From positions 4,064,501 to 4,128,500 of the forward strand of contig NC_017542.1 of assembly GCF_000237325.1 (NCBI RefSeq): a stretch of 64,000 bases of DNA, in the 5' to 3' direction. Positions 10,711 through 20,790 of the stretch are shown here, piece by piece. Under the pieces are notes generated by a model. The model ran no database searches. It had not been told where the DNA came from and worked only from the letters and a program-made list of their open reading frames with translations. The stretch comes from Paenibacillus polymyxa M1 (GTDB lineage Bacteria > Bacillota > Bacilli > Paenibacillales > Paenibacillaceae). The position numbers and the translations under genes were made by a program. Numbering within the stretch: position 1 is the stretch's first letter; each line of letters begins with the position of its first letter.

Positions 10711-11715
10711 TTATTGGGTGGGTACAGTAAGTGTGCCGGATTTGATTTTTTCCATTAAATCATCCATCACCTTTTGCTGATCCGGATTCAGTGTCACGAC
10801 ACGAATAGGCGCCAAACCTATACCTTCTTCCGCAAGTCCAAACACCATATCCTTCTCCGTAAATTTTCTTTGATGATCTGCAAAGCCTTTGACTACTGTA
10901 TAAATTGCAGTGTCTACATTTTTAATCATTGAGGTCACTACCGCTTTTTCCGCAATAAAAAACTGGTCGCTATCGACCCCGATGGCGAATTTATGCTGCT
11001 TCTGCGCTTCCTGTAATGCACCTACACCGGTTAGCCCTGCTGCTGCAAAAATGACATCAATCTGATTCTGGTTGATCATGTCATCTGCAATTTTCGTACC
11101 CAGCTCCGGCTTGCCAAAATCTCCTGCATACGTTGCCGTAACTTTCGCATTAGGTTTGACTGATTGCACCCCTGCACGATACCCAATTTCAAACTTTTTC
11201 AGCAGAGGAGATTCCGCACCTCCAAGAAAACCCACCTGTTCCGTACGACTCGTCAAACCGGCAACAACTCCGGCCATAAAACTGCCCTCTTCTGCTTTGA
11301 ACGTAATGGAGGCCACATTCGGCAATTCCGATGTTTCATCCACGATTAAAAATTTACGGTCTGGATTCTTTTTGGCAACGGCCTCCAAACTGTCCTTCAC
11401 CATATAACCCAACCCAATGATTAAATCTGCTTTTTCTTGAACAAGCTGATTAAAAGCAGCATCATACGTCTTGGTCTCAGTTATTTCCCGGTATTCAAAA
11501 ACAATCTTCCCCTCATCCCGTGCCTTGACTAAACCTCGAAAAGCCGCGTCGCTGTAAGATTGGTCACCCAGACCAATATCTGACAGTACGATTCCCACCT
11601 TAATGGGTTCGGCCTTGGTTTGTACGTCTGATTGCCCACATGCACTTAGCAATAATGCAAAGATCGTGACAATGGGAATCCACCTAAAAGTTAATAATAG
11701 AGCTCGTTTCTTCAT
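10711..11715 (-). CDS. BMP-family basic membrane lipoprotein (nucleoside-type binding protein)
   Basis: A 334-aa secreted lipoprotein with lipobox LLSACG (Cys26). The BMP/Med fold is recognisable by the IKVGIVLSDIGLGDQSYSD start of the mature chain and EEGSFMAGVVAGL near residue 145. Family members bind purine nucleosides or act as regulators (Med). No ABC ATPase or permease is adjacent; the only partner is the downstream chemoreceptor, which suggests a sensing role. The gene is divergent from the P450 gene at 11987. Confidence 0.85.
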   Translation of the reverse strand: MKKRALLLTFRWIPIVTIFALLLSACGQSDVQTKAEPIKVGIVLSDIGLGDQSYSDAAFRGLVKARDEGKIVFEYREITETKTYDAAFNQLVQEKADLIIGLGYMVKDSLEAVAKKNPDRKFLIVDETSELPNVASITFKAEEGSFMAGVVAGLTSRTEQVGFLGGAESPLLKKFEIGYRAGVQSVKPNAKVTATYAGDFGKPELGTKIADDMINQNQIDVIFAAAGLTGVGALQEAQKQHKFAIGVDSDQFFIAEKAVVTSMIKNVDTAIYTVVKGFADHQRKFTEKDMVFGLAEEGIGLAPIRVVTLNPDQQKVMDDLMEKIKSGTLTVPTQ

Positions 11716-11986
11716 GACATATCACCTCAACATAAAATGCAAATCCCCAACATCTTTATATCGGTTATAAAAGCATATTTTTTCATAAGAATTTCTGTAA
11801 ATTCATTGTTAATAGAAGTGTGATAAGTGTGATGTCTTTGTTTATTATGTAAAAAATGTATATTTTTCATTGTTTTTATTATACGAACTGTCTAAATTCA
11901 TTTATCTCCGTTTATCTCGAAAGATTAAAGTGTAATTTCCATTGAAAAACCTAGGTATTTTGAAACTGAAAGGAGCTACATTTAGA
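11716..11986. promoter_or_regulatory. Divergent AT-rich promoter region between BMP lipoprotein and P450
   Basis: 271 bp, strongly AT-rich, with tandem short repeats (GTGTGATAAGTGTGATG at about 11818-11834, and TTTATCTCCG/TTTATCTCGA at 11900-11920) that could be operator half-sites. Both flanking genes must be transcribed from here. No known CYP102 repressor gene is adjacent. I cannot assign -35/-10 boxes with certainty. Confidence 0.45.
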
Positions 11987-14900
11987 ATGACTTCAACAAA
12001 TTCAATTCCGCAGCCTAAAACATATGGTCCCTTAGGAAATCTGCCCTTGATCGATACACATGCCCCTGTCCAGTCTCTGGTTAAGCTTGCTAATGAGCAC
12101 GGTCCCATCTTTCGCATGGATCTGCCTGAAGGAACGAACATTTATATTTCCGGTCATAAGCTGGTCGCAGATGCTTGTGATGAATCCCGTTTCGACAAAC
12201 AGGTGTGGGCTCCCTTACAAAAAGTACGAGCTTTTGCCGGAGACGGACTATTCACAAGCTGGACTGAGGAACCGAACTGGCGCAAGGCCCACCAAATATT
12301 GCTACCAAGCTTCAGTCAGCGGGCTATGAAGGGTTACCACAATATGATGCTTGATCTTGCTGTTCAGCTGGTACAGAAATGGTCTCGGCTCAATCCAGAT
12401 GAAAGTGTAGAGGTACCGGAAGATATGACCCGGCTGACTTTGGATACCATCGGATTATGCGGCTTTAATTATCGTTTTAACAGCTTTTACCGCGACCAGC
12501 CCCATCCGTTCGTGACCAGTATGACACGCGCACTGGATGAAGCAATGGGTCAGTTGCAACGCCTCAATTTGCAAAACAAGCTGATGTTATCGAAGAAAAA
12601 ACAGTTTAAACACGACATCGAAACGATGTTCTCTCTAGTGGACAGCATTATTCAAGAACGCAAAACCGTGGGCAACCAAGGTGAAGAGGATTTACTGGCA
12701 CGTATGCTGGAAGGCAAGGACCCGGAAACAGGTGAAACGCTGGATGATGAAAATATCCGTTATCAGATCATCACCTTTCTCATCGCCGGTCATGAAACGA
12801 CCAGTGGGCTTTTATCCTTTGCCATTTACTATTTGCTTAAAAATCCACGAACGCTAACTAAAGCCTATGAAGAAGTAGATCGCGTGCTCACCGATTCGCT
12901 GCCTTCCTATACTCAGGTGCGTGAGCTCAAGTACATAAGGATGATACTGAATGAAGCTCTGCGACTATGGCCGACAGCGCCCGCCTTCTCTCTCTTTGCC
13001 AAAGAAGATACACTGCTCGACGGAACCTATCCGCTTAAAAAAGGCGACAGCGTCAATGTACTCATCCCGAAACTGCACCGTGATACCGAGGCTTGGGGCG
13101 AAGATGTTGAGGAATTTCGACCGGAACGCTTCGAGGACCCTTCCGCCATTCCGCAAGATGCCTACAAACCCTTTGGCAACGGTCAACGGGCCTGTATTGG
13201 ACAACAGTTCGCCTTACAGGAGGCCACCCTTGTGCTGGGGATGGTACTGAAACATTTTGAGCTGATTGATCATACTCATTATGAGTTGAAAGTCAAAGAA
13301 ACGCTCACACTCAAGCCGGGAGGCTTCACCATTCAAGTACGTCCGCGCAGCACACAGACTACCATCATGTTGCCAGGTGCCGCTCAAGAACTTCATGAAA
13401 AGGAGGAACAAAAAGTTGCAGCCCCCCATGCCGAAAAGCATGATACTTCTTTGTTGTCTTTATACGGCTCGAATCTGGGTACAGCTGAGGGACTTGCAGG
13501 TGAACTAGCCGATTTAGGTCGGAATTGGGGTTTCAAGAGCAGCATAGCAACTCTGAATGATCATGTGGACCATTTGCCTAAAGAAGGCGTGGTACTTATT
13601 ACGACCGCAACTTATAACGGGCATCCGCCGGATAATGCTGATGCCTTCGTAGAATGGTTGAAGGAGGTAGATGAGGGACAATTGGCAGGCATAAGGTACG
13701 CTGTCTTTGGTTGCGGTGACCGGAATTGGGCCAGCACGTATCAGCGCATTCCAAGGATGATCGATGAACTGATGACTGCCAAAGGGGCAAAACGACTGTA
13801 TGATCGCGGCGAGGGCGACGCTAGTGGTGACTTCGAGAAGGATTGGGAAGTCTGGAACCACGGCTTATGGCCGGAATTGCTGAATGCTTTCGGGATAGAG
13901 CACAGTGATACAGAACCACAGGACACCAGCAGTCTGAGCATAGAGTTTGTAAGCGACGTACTTAGCGCTCCTCTGGCGGCCAACTATGAGGCAGCTACTG
14001 CCGTTGTTACTGTGAATCGTGAACTGCACGCTGCTGAAAGTGAACGCAGTACTCGGCATCTGGAGATCCAATTACCAACCGGATTGTCCTATCGCGAGGG
14101 TGATCATCTGGGTGTTTTGCCGCGTAATCCTGCTTTGCTGGTGAATAGGGTAATGCAACGCTTTAAGTTGCAGGATCAAAACTACATCGTATTGAGAGGC
14201 AGTGACCGGGATGCGGCGCATCTCCCCTTAGATCGGCCTGTCAGCGTAGGAGATTTGCTCACTCTCAGTGTGGAACTGCAAGAACCGGCAACCAGAGCCC
14301 AGCTACGGCAACTGGCATCCTTTACAGTGTGTCCTCCGCACAAGAAAGAAATCGAAGCTTTGCTAGAGGATACCACCTTTGATCAAGAGATACGAAAGAA
14401 GCGTGTCACGATGCTAGATATTCTGGAGAAGTATCCAGCCTGTGAGCTGCCATTTGAAAATTTCATCTCACTGTTACCACCACTCAAGCCTAGATACTAC
14501 TCCATCTCCAGTTCTCCGCTTGAATCGGAGAATTCAGCGAGTATAACTGTGAGCGTTGTGCGTGGACCAGCCCGTAGCGGACAGGGCGAATACCTCGGTA
14601 TTGCCTCCAATTATTTGGCACAGCTCCAACCAGATGATCCGGTTGTCATTTTTGTGCGAAAGCCTCAGTCTGGCTTCCGTTTGCCGGAAGACCCGACCGT
14701 TCCTGTCATCATGGTCGGTCCGGGTACTGGCGTTGCCCCATTCCGCGGATTTCTCCAAACACGCCATGTGCTTAAGGAGAGAGGAGAACAGCTCGGCGAG
14801 GCTCATTTATACTATGGCTGCCGTGATCCAAAGCTCGATTATCTATACAAGCAAGAGCTGCAAACCTGGGAGCAGGAAGGAATCGTTACGGTTCATACAG

Positions 14901-15163
14901 CCTTTTCACGTCTGCCTGGTCAACCTAAAAGGTATGTACAGCACGTTATGAATGAAGGGGCAGACACTCTGATTCACTTGCTTGATGAAGGAGCGCATCT
15001 GTATGTATGCGGTGATGGTAGCCGGATGGCCCCCGACGTTGAAAACACGCTCTGTGCGGCTTACGCGGATATACACCATACAAGTAAAGAAGAAGCGCAG
15101 CAATGGTTGGATCATCTCCAACAGGAAAAACGCTATGCCAAGGATGTCTGGACAGGTATCTGA
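11987..15163 (+). CDS. Bifunctional cytochrome P450/NADPH-P450 reductase (CYP102 family)
   Basis: A self-sufficient fatty-acid hydroxylase of the BM3/CypD (YetO) type, 1058 aa. Heme domain 1-460: I-helix AGHETTSG, ExxR in NEALRLWP, and heme ligand Cys403 in [14 protein letters not shown] flavodoxin domain about 485-635 ([29 protein letters not shown]). FAD/NADPH domain about 665-1058 ([28 protein letters not shown]). The start is ATG 11987 with AAAGGAG at 11970; a longer TTG-initiated frame has no Shine-Dalgarno. It hydroxylates long- and medium-chain fatty acids at subterminal positions using NADPH and O2 without partner proteins (family knowledge). A terminator follows at 15200. Confidence 0.95.
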   Translation: MTSTNSIPQPKTYGPLGNLPLIDTHAPVQSLVKLANEHGPIFRMDLPEGTNIYISGHKLVADACDESRFDKQVWAPLQKVRAFAGDGLFTSWTEEPNWRKAHQILLPSFSQRAMKGYHNMMLDLAVQLVQKWSRLNPDESVEVPEDMTRLTLDTIGLCGFNYRFNSFYRDQPHPFVTSMTRALDEAMGQLQRLNLQNKLMLSKKKQFKHDIETMFSLVDSIIQERKTVGNQGEEDLLARMLEGKDPETGETLDDENIRYQIITFLIAGHETTSGLLSFAIYYLLKNPRTLTKAYEEVDRVLTDSLPSYTQVRELKYIRMILNEALRLWPTAPAFSLFAKEDTLLDGTYPLKKGDSVNVLIPKLHRDTEAWGEDVEEFRPERFEDPSAIPQDAYKPFGNGQRACIGQQFALQEATLVLGMVLKHFELIDHTHYELKVKETLTLKPGGFTIQVRPRSTQTTIMLPGAAQELHEKEEQKVAAPHAEKHDTSLLSLYGSNLGTAEGLAGELADLGRNWGFKSSIATLNDHVDHLPKEGVVLITTATYNGHPPDNADAFVEWLKEVDEGQLAGIRYAVFGCGDRNWASTYQRIPRMIDELMTAKGAKRLYDRGEGDASGDFEKDWEVWNHGLWPELLNAFGIEHSDTEPQDTSSLSIEFVSDVLSAPLAANYEAATAVVTVNRELHAAESERSTRHLEIQLPTGLSYREGDHLGVLPRNPALLVNRVMQRFKLQDQNYIVLRGSDRDAAHLPLDRPVSVGDLLTLSVELQEPATRAQLRQLASFTVCPPHKKEIEALLEDTTFDQEIRKKRVTMLDILEKYPACELPFENFISLLPPLKPRYYSISSSPLESENSASITVSVVRGPARSGQGEYLGIASNYLAQLQPDDPVVIFVRKPQSGFRLPEDPTVPVIMVGPGTGVAPFRGFLQTRHVLKERGEQLGEAHLYYGCRDPKLDYLYKQELQTWEQEGIVTVHTAFSRLPGQPKRYVQHVMNEGADTLIHLLDEGAHLYVCGDGSRMAPDVENTLCAAYADIHHTSKEEAQQWLDHLQQEKRYAKDVWTGI

Positions 15164-15199
15164 TGATAACGGTATTTAAAGATCCATCATGTTAAAAAT

Positions 15200-15256
15200 A
15201 AAAGGGACTGACTACCAGGCATCGATCTCGTTGGCTAGTAGTTCAGTCCCTTTTAT
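15200..15256. terminator. Bidirectional terminator
   Basis: AAAAGGGACTGA-ACTA pairs with TAGT-TCAGTCCCTTTT across a 25-nt centre, between convergent P450 and nuclease genes. Confidence 0.85.
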
Positions 15257-15849
15257 GATTTGCTCTTGCTCCACCATTTGGAGGCAACCACCTCTGCCCT
15301 ACTTTCTATACGTTCCATGACCTCCTCACGACGTTTGGCTTTAAACAGGTCAATCATATCCACCAAATCATTGCGGTCCAATAATTTAACCCCGTTGACA
15401 GCAGCAAGTGTTTTACAGGATTCCGTGTAACGTCCGGAGGTGATGACAACAGACTTATCGGCCGCATAATAACGCATAGAAGTGTAAATTTCCTGTACAG
15501 CCCCCAAGCCGACTGGATGTTGTACAGCATAACGCTTGGCCTGAATTACGACTCTGGCGCCTTCACGGTCTGTAAATACCAAATCCGCTCCAAAATCGCG
15601 GCTGCTGGTTGTTTTATAAATGTCCTTATAGCCAAGTGCGGATAATAGCCGCTGCAAATAAAGCTCAAATTCCGAGCCGTCCTCCATACGATCTATATCC
15701 TGAATTCCAATTTTACGCGGGTCCAGATCACGTAAAATCCGATTCCGACGATCACGTACCATCCCCCTGATGGTGAGCACAAGCAGTAATAGTAATACAA
15801 TAAGTCCTATTCCTAATTCCTTATATGCCGATAATTGCTCCAGCAGCAT
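15253..15849 (-). CDS. Membrane-anchored Mrr-like restriction endonuclease domain protein
   Basis: A 198-aa protein with one N-terminal membrane helix (about 10-28) followed by an Mrr_cat PD-(D/E)xK nuclease domain. Catalytic elements visible are GSEFELYLQRLL (helix with conserved Glu), DFGADLV and VIQAKRY (the D...QxK motif). Mrr-type domains cleave DNA, in type IV systems methylated DNA. The single membrane anchor and lack of other restriction genes make a housekeeping or membrane-linked DNA-processing role possible. Single gene. Confidence 0.82.
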   Translation of the reverse strand: MLLEQLSAYKELGIGLIVLLLLLVLTIRGMVRDRRNRILRDLDPRKIGIQDIDRMEDGSEFELYLQRLLSALGYKDIYKTTSSRDFGADLVFTDREGARVVIQAKRYAVQHPVGLGAVQEIYTSMRYYAADKSVVITSGRYTESCKTLAAVNGVKLLDRNDLVDMIDLFKAKRREEVMERIESRAEVVASKWWSKSKS

Positions 15850-15944
15850 TCCTCTTCCCCTTTTCTACAGCAGGTATGCGAGCGGTATATTCCTTAGTAG
15901 GCTTACCGTTACCACCTATCACACTGACACAGTTTTACACAAAA

Positions 15945-15972
15945 GCAACCCCGCCGAATTCGACGGGGCTGC
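15945..15972 (-). terminator. Terminator of aspartase gene
   Basis: GC-rich hairpin GCAACCCCG...CGGGGCTGC, flanked by A/T runs, about 45 bp beyond the aspA stop. Confidence 0.7.
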
Positions 15973-16016
15973 CTTCATTTTATCTCAAAGTTGCCTACAT
16001 TCTAAACTCCGCAATA

Positions 16017-17426
16017 TTATTCACGATTCAGCAAAGATTCTCCGGCAATACCAGGCTGAGTCATCTGGTACGGGTCCAATATAATGTCCAATTCTTCCTC
16101 AGTCAGTACATTATACAGCAGACACAATTCACGTACCGATTTGCCAGTCGTAATTGCTTCGCGGGCAATGCGTGATACTACCTCATATCCGAGGTGCGGA
16201 TTGAGCGCTGTAATAATACCTACGCTGTTCTCTACATATTCACGGCACCGCTCCACATTTGCTTCAATTCCTTCCACACAATGAACACGGAAAACGTGGA
16301 AGCCCTGCTTCATAATTTCCAGCGATTGCAGCAAATTATAGACAAGTACAGGCTCCATCACGTTCAGCTCCAGTTGGCCCGCCTCCGAAGCCAAGCAGAT
16401 TGTATGATCATTACCAATGACCTGAAAAGCAATTTGGTTAATGACCTCACACATGACTGGATTTACCTTGCCCGGCATAATGGATGATCCTGGCTGACGA
16501 GCAGGCAGACTCAGTTCTCCCAAACCAGCACGAGGTCCAGAAGCCATCAAGCGGATGTCATTAGCCACCTTGGACATATTCATCATACAAATCTTCAAGG
16601 CAGCAGACACTTCGGTATAGGCATCCGTATTTTGCGTGGCATCTACGAGATGTTCATCTGCTTCCACAGGAAAGCCACTGACCTCAGCCAGTACCTCAGC
16701 GACACGCTGAATATAGCGGCGGTCTGCGTTCAAGCCAGTACCCACCGCTGTTGCACCCATATTAATCGTTAGCAGGTGCTCCTTGGTCGCACGGACACGT
16801 CCGATATCACGGCCCAGTACACGCGCATAAGCCTGAAACTCCTGCCCTAATCGGATCGGTACTGCATCCTGCAAGTGGGTTCTACCCATTTTGATCACAC
16901 TATCAAACTCATTGGCCTTGCGGGAAAATGCTTCCTGAAGCTCACTCATGGTGACTAACAGCTTATCAATCATACTTAATACAGCCAAATGTACGGCCGT
17001 AGGAAAAGCATCGTTTGTCGATTGCGCCATATTAACGTGATTATTAGGACTGATCTCCTGATAGTCTCCTCGCTGCTTGCCGATCAGCTCCAGCGCACGG
17101 TTCGCAATCACTTCATTTGTATTCATATTAATGGACGTGCCTGCGCCGCCCTGAATCGGATCGACGATAAAATGATCATGCAACTGTCCTTGAATAATCT
17201 CGTCAGCAGCCTGAATAATGGCCTCTGCTTTGGAGCGATGTAGACGGGTTAGTTCCATGTTTACCGTCGCTGCTCCCTTTTTTACAATCGCCATGGCTTT
17301 AATCAACTCAGGATGCAATCGTTGGCCTGTAATTGGAAAATTTTCTTTTGCTCTTAGAGTTTGTACACCGTAATAAGCATCTGACGGCACTTCCTTGGTT
17401 CCTAAAAAATCATGCTCCAGCCTCAT
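16017..17426 (-). CDS. aspA: Aspartate ammonia-lyase
   Basis: A 469-aa enzyme converting L-aspartate to fumarate and ammonia. The fumarase/aspartase superfamily signature GSSIMPGKVNP holds the catalytic Ser at about 314-315; TSxNMNxNEVIANRA and GRTHLQDAVP are also present. The start is ATG 17426, because GGAGGA lies 10 nt upstream; the longer frame to 17486 has no comparable site. The Bacillus ans operon partner (asparaginase) is absent; the gene is monocistronic with its own terminator. Fumarase C is excluded by the aspartase-specific motifs and N-terminus (RLEHDFLGTKEVP). Confidence 0.93.
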   Translation of the reverse strand: MRLEHDFLGTKEVPSDAYYGVQTLRAKENFPITGQRLHPELIKAMAIVKKGAATVNMELTRLHRSKAEAIIQAADEIIQGQLHDHFIVDPIQGGAGTSINMNTNEVIANRALELIGKQRGDYQEISPNNHVNMAQSTNDAFPTAVHLAVLSMIDKLLVTMSELQEAFSRKANEFDSVIKMGRTHLQDAVPIRLGQEFQAYARVLGRDIGRVRATKEHLLTINMGATAVGTGLNADRRYIQRVAEVLAEVSGFPVEADEHLVDATQNTDAYTEVSAALKICMMNMSKVANDIRLMASGPRAGLGELSLPARQPGSSIMPGKVNPVMCEVINQIAFQVIGNDHTICLASEAGQLELNVMEPVLVYNLLQSLEIMKQGFHVFRVHCVEGIEANVERCREYVENSVGIITALNPHLGYEVVSRIAREAITTGKSVRELCLLYNVLTEEELDIILDPYQMTQPGIAGESLLNRE

Positions 17427-17624
17427 ATTCTTTGATTCCTCCGCTGTGTTTGCTACGTTCTTCAATTCAGTACAGTCAAATGACAAAAAAGACCTTTTCG
17501 GATCTCCTCTTCATTATACGTTCCAATTCTCGTGCTTTACCAGTCGAATAAACGCGGAAAAAGGTTATGTAATCCTATGACAAGTTATGATTACCCGTAA
17601 ATACCACGGTTATTCGGCAAATGC

Positions 17625-18155
17625 TCAGCTATAACTGGAATACAGATTTAAAGGCTTATAATAATATCGAGTGGCGTGCAGCTGACCATCGGCTGATTGA
17701 GCGTAGTTCGGAATAACACCAGCTTCCACAAACCCGATCGACTCGTATAATCTATTAGAAGGATCTCCCACTCGCGTATCCAGTACCAGTAGAGTTCTAT
17801 TCTGACGCACTGCCTCTTCTTCGGCTGCCTTCATTAACTGTCGTGCGATCCCAAGCCTGCGTCCAGACGGATGCACCATAAGCTTTGCAATTTCCGCACG
17901 ATGTGTAGCGTTTGCTTTTTGGGCTAACTGAAGCTGAACCGTCCCAACAGGTACTCCGTCCTTCTCGGCAATCCACAGTACTACACCGTCCTCAAGCACA
18001 CTGTTCCAATAAGCTGCTGCCTCCTGATACCCTAGGGGTGGTAAGAAACCTATAGATGCACCATCAGCAACCACGTCAATCAACAGCCTGCTTAGTGAAT
18101 CTGACAATGTTTCGCTGAGCACTTGAACAGGGTATATTCTCACTTCGTTAGACAT
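17625..18155 (-). CDS. GNAT-family N-acetyltransferase
   Basis: A 176-aa acetyl-CoA-dependent acetyltransferase. Motif A VHPSGRRLGIARQLMKAAE binds acetyl-CoA; motif B LYESIGFVEAGVIP follows. The start is ATG 18155 with AGGAGGAAT upstream. The substrate cannot be read from the sequence; related proteins are annotated as tabtoxin-resistance-like or general small-molecule acetyltransferases. Single gene. Confidence 0.87.
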   Translation of the reverse strand: MSNEVRIYPVQVLSETLSDSLSRLLIDVVADGASIGFLPPLGYQEAAAYWNSVLEDGVVLWIAEKDGVPVGTVQLQLAQKANATHRAEIAKLMVHPSGRRLGIARQLMKAAEEEAVRQNRTLLVLDTRVGDPSNRLYESIGFVEAGVIPNYAQSADGQLHATRYYYKPLNLYSSYS

Positions 18156-18264
18156 TGTAATTCCTCCTGATGAGTTCGATAACATGCAAGAAAGAAAGTA
18201 AACTATCTTTTTAGGACAGATTACTTACCATCATACTTCGTTTACTTAATCACCCTTACTTCTA

Positions 18265-18666
18265 TTACTGCTCTGCCATATAAAAGAACTCCCACAGATG
18301 ACCATCCAAATCCTGAAAGCTCCATCCATACATAAAACCATGATCTTGAGGCTCATTTGAGGGTTTGCCGCCTGCTTCCAAAGCTTTGCGGACGATCTCG
18401 TCTACCTTTTCTCGGCTCTCCACCGAAAGAGCAACAATCGCTTCTGTGCTTTTCGTGGCATCTGAAATTTCCTTTGTAGTGAACGCTTTAAAACGTTCTT
18501 CAACCAATAGCATGACAAAAATATGCTCACTAACAACCATGCAGGTTGCATGTTCATCCGTGAACTGAGCGTTGAATTCAAATCCGATGGTAATGAAAAA
18601 ATCAATGGAGTGTTGCAGGTTTTTAACTGGTAAATTCACAAAGATTTGTTTAGCTGTTACTCCCAC
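18265..18666 (-). CDS. VOC (glyoxalase/bleomycin-resistance) family protein
   Basis: A 133-aa single vicinal-oxygen-chelate domain with the two beta-alpha-beta-beta-beta halves. It starts VTAKQIFVNLPVKNLQHSIDF and ends GHLWEFFYMA, as in the YaeR/PhnB-like lactoylglutathione lyase-related group. GTG start at 18666 is preceded by AGAGGTGA. Specific activity unknown. Confidence 0.85.
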   Translation of the reverse strand: MGVTAKQIFVNLPVKNLQHSIDFFITIGFEFNAQFTDEHATCMVVSEHIFVMLLVEERFKAFTTKEISDATKSTEAIVALSVESREKVDEIVRKALEAGGKPSNEPQDHGFMYGWSFQDLDGHLWEFFYMAEQ

Positions 18667-18777
18667 GACGCTTCACCTCTTCCTTCTACTTTATCATACG
18701 ACTTCTCCACAAAAGATAACTTAACTATCTCACAAAGTCAATCAATCTGACATTTACATAGTTCTATGGTCGATAAG

Positions 18778-18947
18778 TCAATTGGCTTGCTTGCTACGCT
18801 CTTTCCGAGTGTTTTTCACCGAACTACCAATGCTTACCTTATCTCCTAGCTTTACACCATGACTAGGCTAGTACATCAAAATGGCTTCAGATGTTTTTCC
18901 ATCCTGAATCACTTGATCATCCACTCTTAGATATAGAAGCTGTCCCC
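18778..18947 (-). pseudogene. Decayed unidentified ORF fragment
   Basis: On the minus strand one frame reads as protein-like sequence (...LLYLRVDDQVIQDGKTSEA, stop, VKLGDKVSIGSSVKNTRKERS...) interrupted by TAG, with no start codon or Shine-Dalgarno. It looks like the relic of a small extracytoplasmic domain. The rest of the 18,667-19,116 gap shows nothing recognisable apart from the promoter region of the next gene. Confidence 0.35.
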
Positions 18948-19116
18948 CTCCCCAATTTTTCTATGATTACGCTTACAAACATATCCTATATTTAAGATAC
19001 CACAAATTAGCCAATTTAGTACCTTAATTATGTAAAATGAATTCTTCTTGCCGTAGCATAATCAGATCATATTATTGTAAACTTGTTCTAATACAGAAAA
19101 AGGTGGCACACACGCT

Positions 19117-20280
19117 ATGGAGCATTTGCTTAACGATCAGGTCAAAAATATTCAAATCAGCGGCATCCGCAAAATCGCCAATAAAGTTGCCGCATTACCC
19201 GGAACTCTGTCATTAACGATTGGGCAGCCGGATTTCCCTACCCCTGCGCATATTATGGAAGCTGCCCATCGGGCAATTGATGAAGGTCGGACCACTTATA
19301 CACCTAATCCGGGACTGCCGGAATTACGAGAAGCTGCAGCAGCGTTTGTAGCCCGTAAATACGGTCTGAATTACCGTGGACTGGATGAGGTTATCGTGAC
19401 GAACGGAGCCAGTGAAGCCCTGGATATTACCCTCCGCACGATTTTGTCACCTGGAGACGAGGTTATTCTACCTGTACCCATCTATCCAGGATATGAGCCA
19501 TTAATCCGTTTGTCAGGCGGCATTCCTGTGTTGGCTGACACCCGTAACAGCGGCTTCAAGCTAACGGCAGAGGTACTGGAACCGTATCTGACCGAGCGGA
19601 CAAAGGCAGTTATTCTCGGTTATCCTTCGAATCCAACCGGACGAGTGATGAGCCGCAAAGAACTGGAAGCAGTCGCAGATTTGCTTAAGGAACGCGATTT
19701 GTTTATCATCACGGATGAAATATACAGTGAACTGATTTACGATACACCGCACGTATCTATTGCAACTCTTCCAAGTATGCGGGAGCGTACCATCGTCATT
19801 AACGGTCTCTCCAAATCACATTCCATGACAGGATGGCGCATTGGTTTTACACTTGCACCCGCTGAGATTACACAGCATATGGTCAAAGTGCATCAGTACA
19901 ACGTGACCTGCGCTAGCTCAATTAGCCAATATGCAGCACTGGAAGCCCTGACCGTCGGGGTAGACGATGCACTTCCGATGCGTGAGGAGTACCGCAAACG
20001 TCGCGACTATGTACACAAAAGGCTGACAGATATGGGGATTCCGCTGGAGAAGCCTGAGGGAGCCTTCTATCTTTTCCCTTCCATCGCCCATTTTGGATTA
20101 AGCTCAATGGACTTCACCTTGAAGCTGCTGGAAGAGCAAGGAGTAGCCGTCGTGCCGGGAGATGCTTTTTCTTCCTATGGCGAAGGTTATATTCGCTTAT
20201 CTTACGCTTACGGACAGGATGTACTGGAGCAAGGGTTGGATAAAATAGAGAGGTTTGTTAGGGGAATTGTTAGGAGTTAA
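19117..20280 (+). CDS. patA: Aminotransferase A, N-acetyl-LL-diaminopimelate aminotransferase (PatA-like)
   Basis: A 387-aa PLP-dependent fold-type I class I/II aminotransferase. The PLP lysine is Lys233 in NGLSKSHSMTGWRIG; NPTG and ITDEIYSELIY bind the cofactor. In Bacillus, PatA makes N-acetyl-LL-diaminopimelate in the acetyl branch of lysine/peptidoglycan precursor synthesis. The other two acetyl-branch enzymes (dapL, dapH) are in this window at 24.7-26.7 kb, supporting this assignment over a general aromatic aminotransferase. AAAGGTGG precedes the ATG. Confidence 0.87.
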   Translation: MEHLLNDQVKNIQISGIRKIANKVAALPGTLSLTIGQPDFPTPAHIMEAAHRAIDEGRTTYTPNPGLPELREAAAAFVARKYGLNYRGLDEVIVTNGASEALDITLRTILSPGDEVILPVPIYPGYEPLIRLSGGIPVLADTRNSGFKLTAEVLEPYLTERTKAVILGYPSNPTGRVMSRKELEAVADLLKERDLFIITDEIYSELIYDTPHVSIATLPSMRERTIVINGLSKSHSMTGWRIGFTLAPAEITQHMVKVHQYNVTCASSISQYAALEALTVGVDDALPMREEYRKRRDYVHKRLTDMGIPLEKPEGAFYLFPSIAHFGLSSMDFTLKLLEEQGVAVVPGDAFSSYGEGYIRLSYAYGQDVLEQGLDKIERFVRGIVRS

Positions 20281-20282
20281 GG

Positions 20283-20416
20283 TGGGAGAGGCGCTACGCA
20301 GTCCATTTGATCTTCCGATCGCTGTTGCTGGGGGATTCTTGAATGGATAAAACACTTATAGGTAAGAATCCCACAGCAAAGGCGAACGCTGCCGCTTCTC
20401 CAGATTCAATTGGCCC
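20283..20416. repeat. Long imperfect inverted repeat (about 130 bp)
   Basis: The two halves pair imperfectly: GGGAGAGGCG near 20,283 with CGCTTCTCC near 20,410; CGCTGTTGCTGG with CCCACAGCAAAGGCG; GGATTCTT with AAGAATCC around a 22-nt loop. It lies just after patA and resembles a non-autonomous element or structured intergenic repeat. No ORF. Confidence 0.55.
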
Positions 20417-20516
20417 GCTTCGCTCACTGCCCGCCTTAAAGTCCCACAATTATCTAACGTGTGTGGAGTGGTAGGGTTAAAAACATTACTCACCCGCCTC
20501 ACGCGGTGAGTAAACA

Positions 20517-20563
20517 AAACAGGCCCTTGAATCACCTACACGGGTGGTTCAAGGGCCTGTTTG
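20517..20563. terminator. Strong bidirectional terminator
   Basis: AAACAGGCCCTTGAA and TTCAAGGGCCTGTTT form a perfect 15-bp stem, extended by CACC/GGTG. It stands between the convergent patA and pot operon, preceded by a smaller hairpin (ACTCACC...GGTGAGT, 20488-20511). Confidence 0.8.
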
Positions 20564-20586
20564 CTTTCACTACTCCCTCACCGTCG

Positions 20587-20788
20587 GCGTGGGATTCAGG
20601 GGTACGTTGCTTTAAGCACGGCGCAGCGAAGGGGGCGGAATGGTGCTGGACAAGCGAAGCGGTCGCCTTTAAATTCCGATTTTCACCTTTATGCGTAATC
20701 ATAAAAATCGGAATTTAACAGCGATGGTAAGCACCATCCGCCTCCGCAGCGGCCTTTAAAGCACCACCTCGTAATCCACACGCCACTC
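20587..20788. repeat. Long imperfect inverted repeat (about 200 bp)
   Basis: One nearly continuous palindrome: GGCGTGGGATT with AATCCACACGCC at the ends; GCTTTAA with TTAAAGC; GGCGGAATGGTGCT with AGCACCATCCGCC; and a central perfect TTAAATTCCGATTTT / AAAATCGGAATTTAA around a short loop. It may fold as a single long RNA hairpin or represent a MITE. No ORF inside. Confidence 0.65.
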
Positions 20789-20790
20789 TC

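Noticed and set aside
15253..15849. Restriction-modification system around the Mrr-like gene
   Set aside because: No methylase, specificity or ATPase gene is nearby, and the protein has a membrane anchor.
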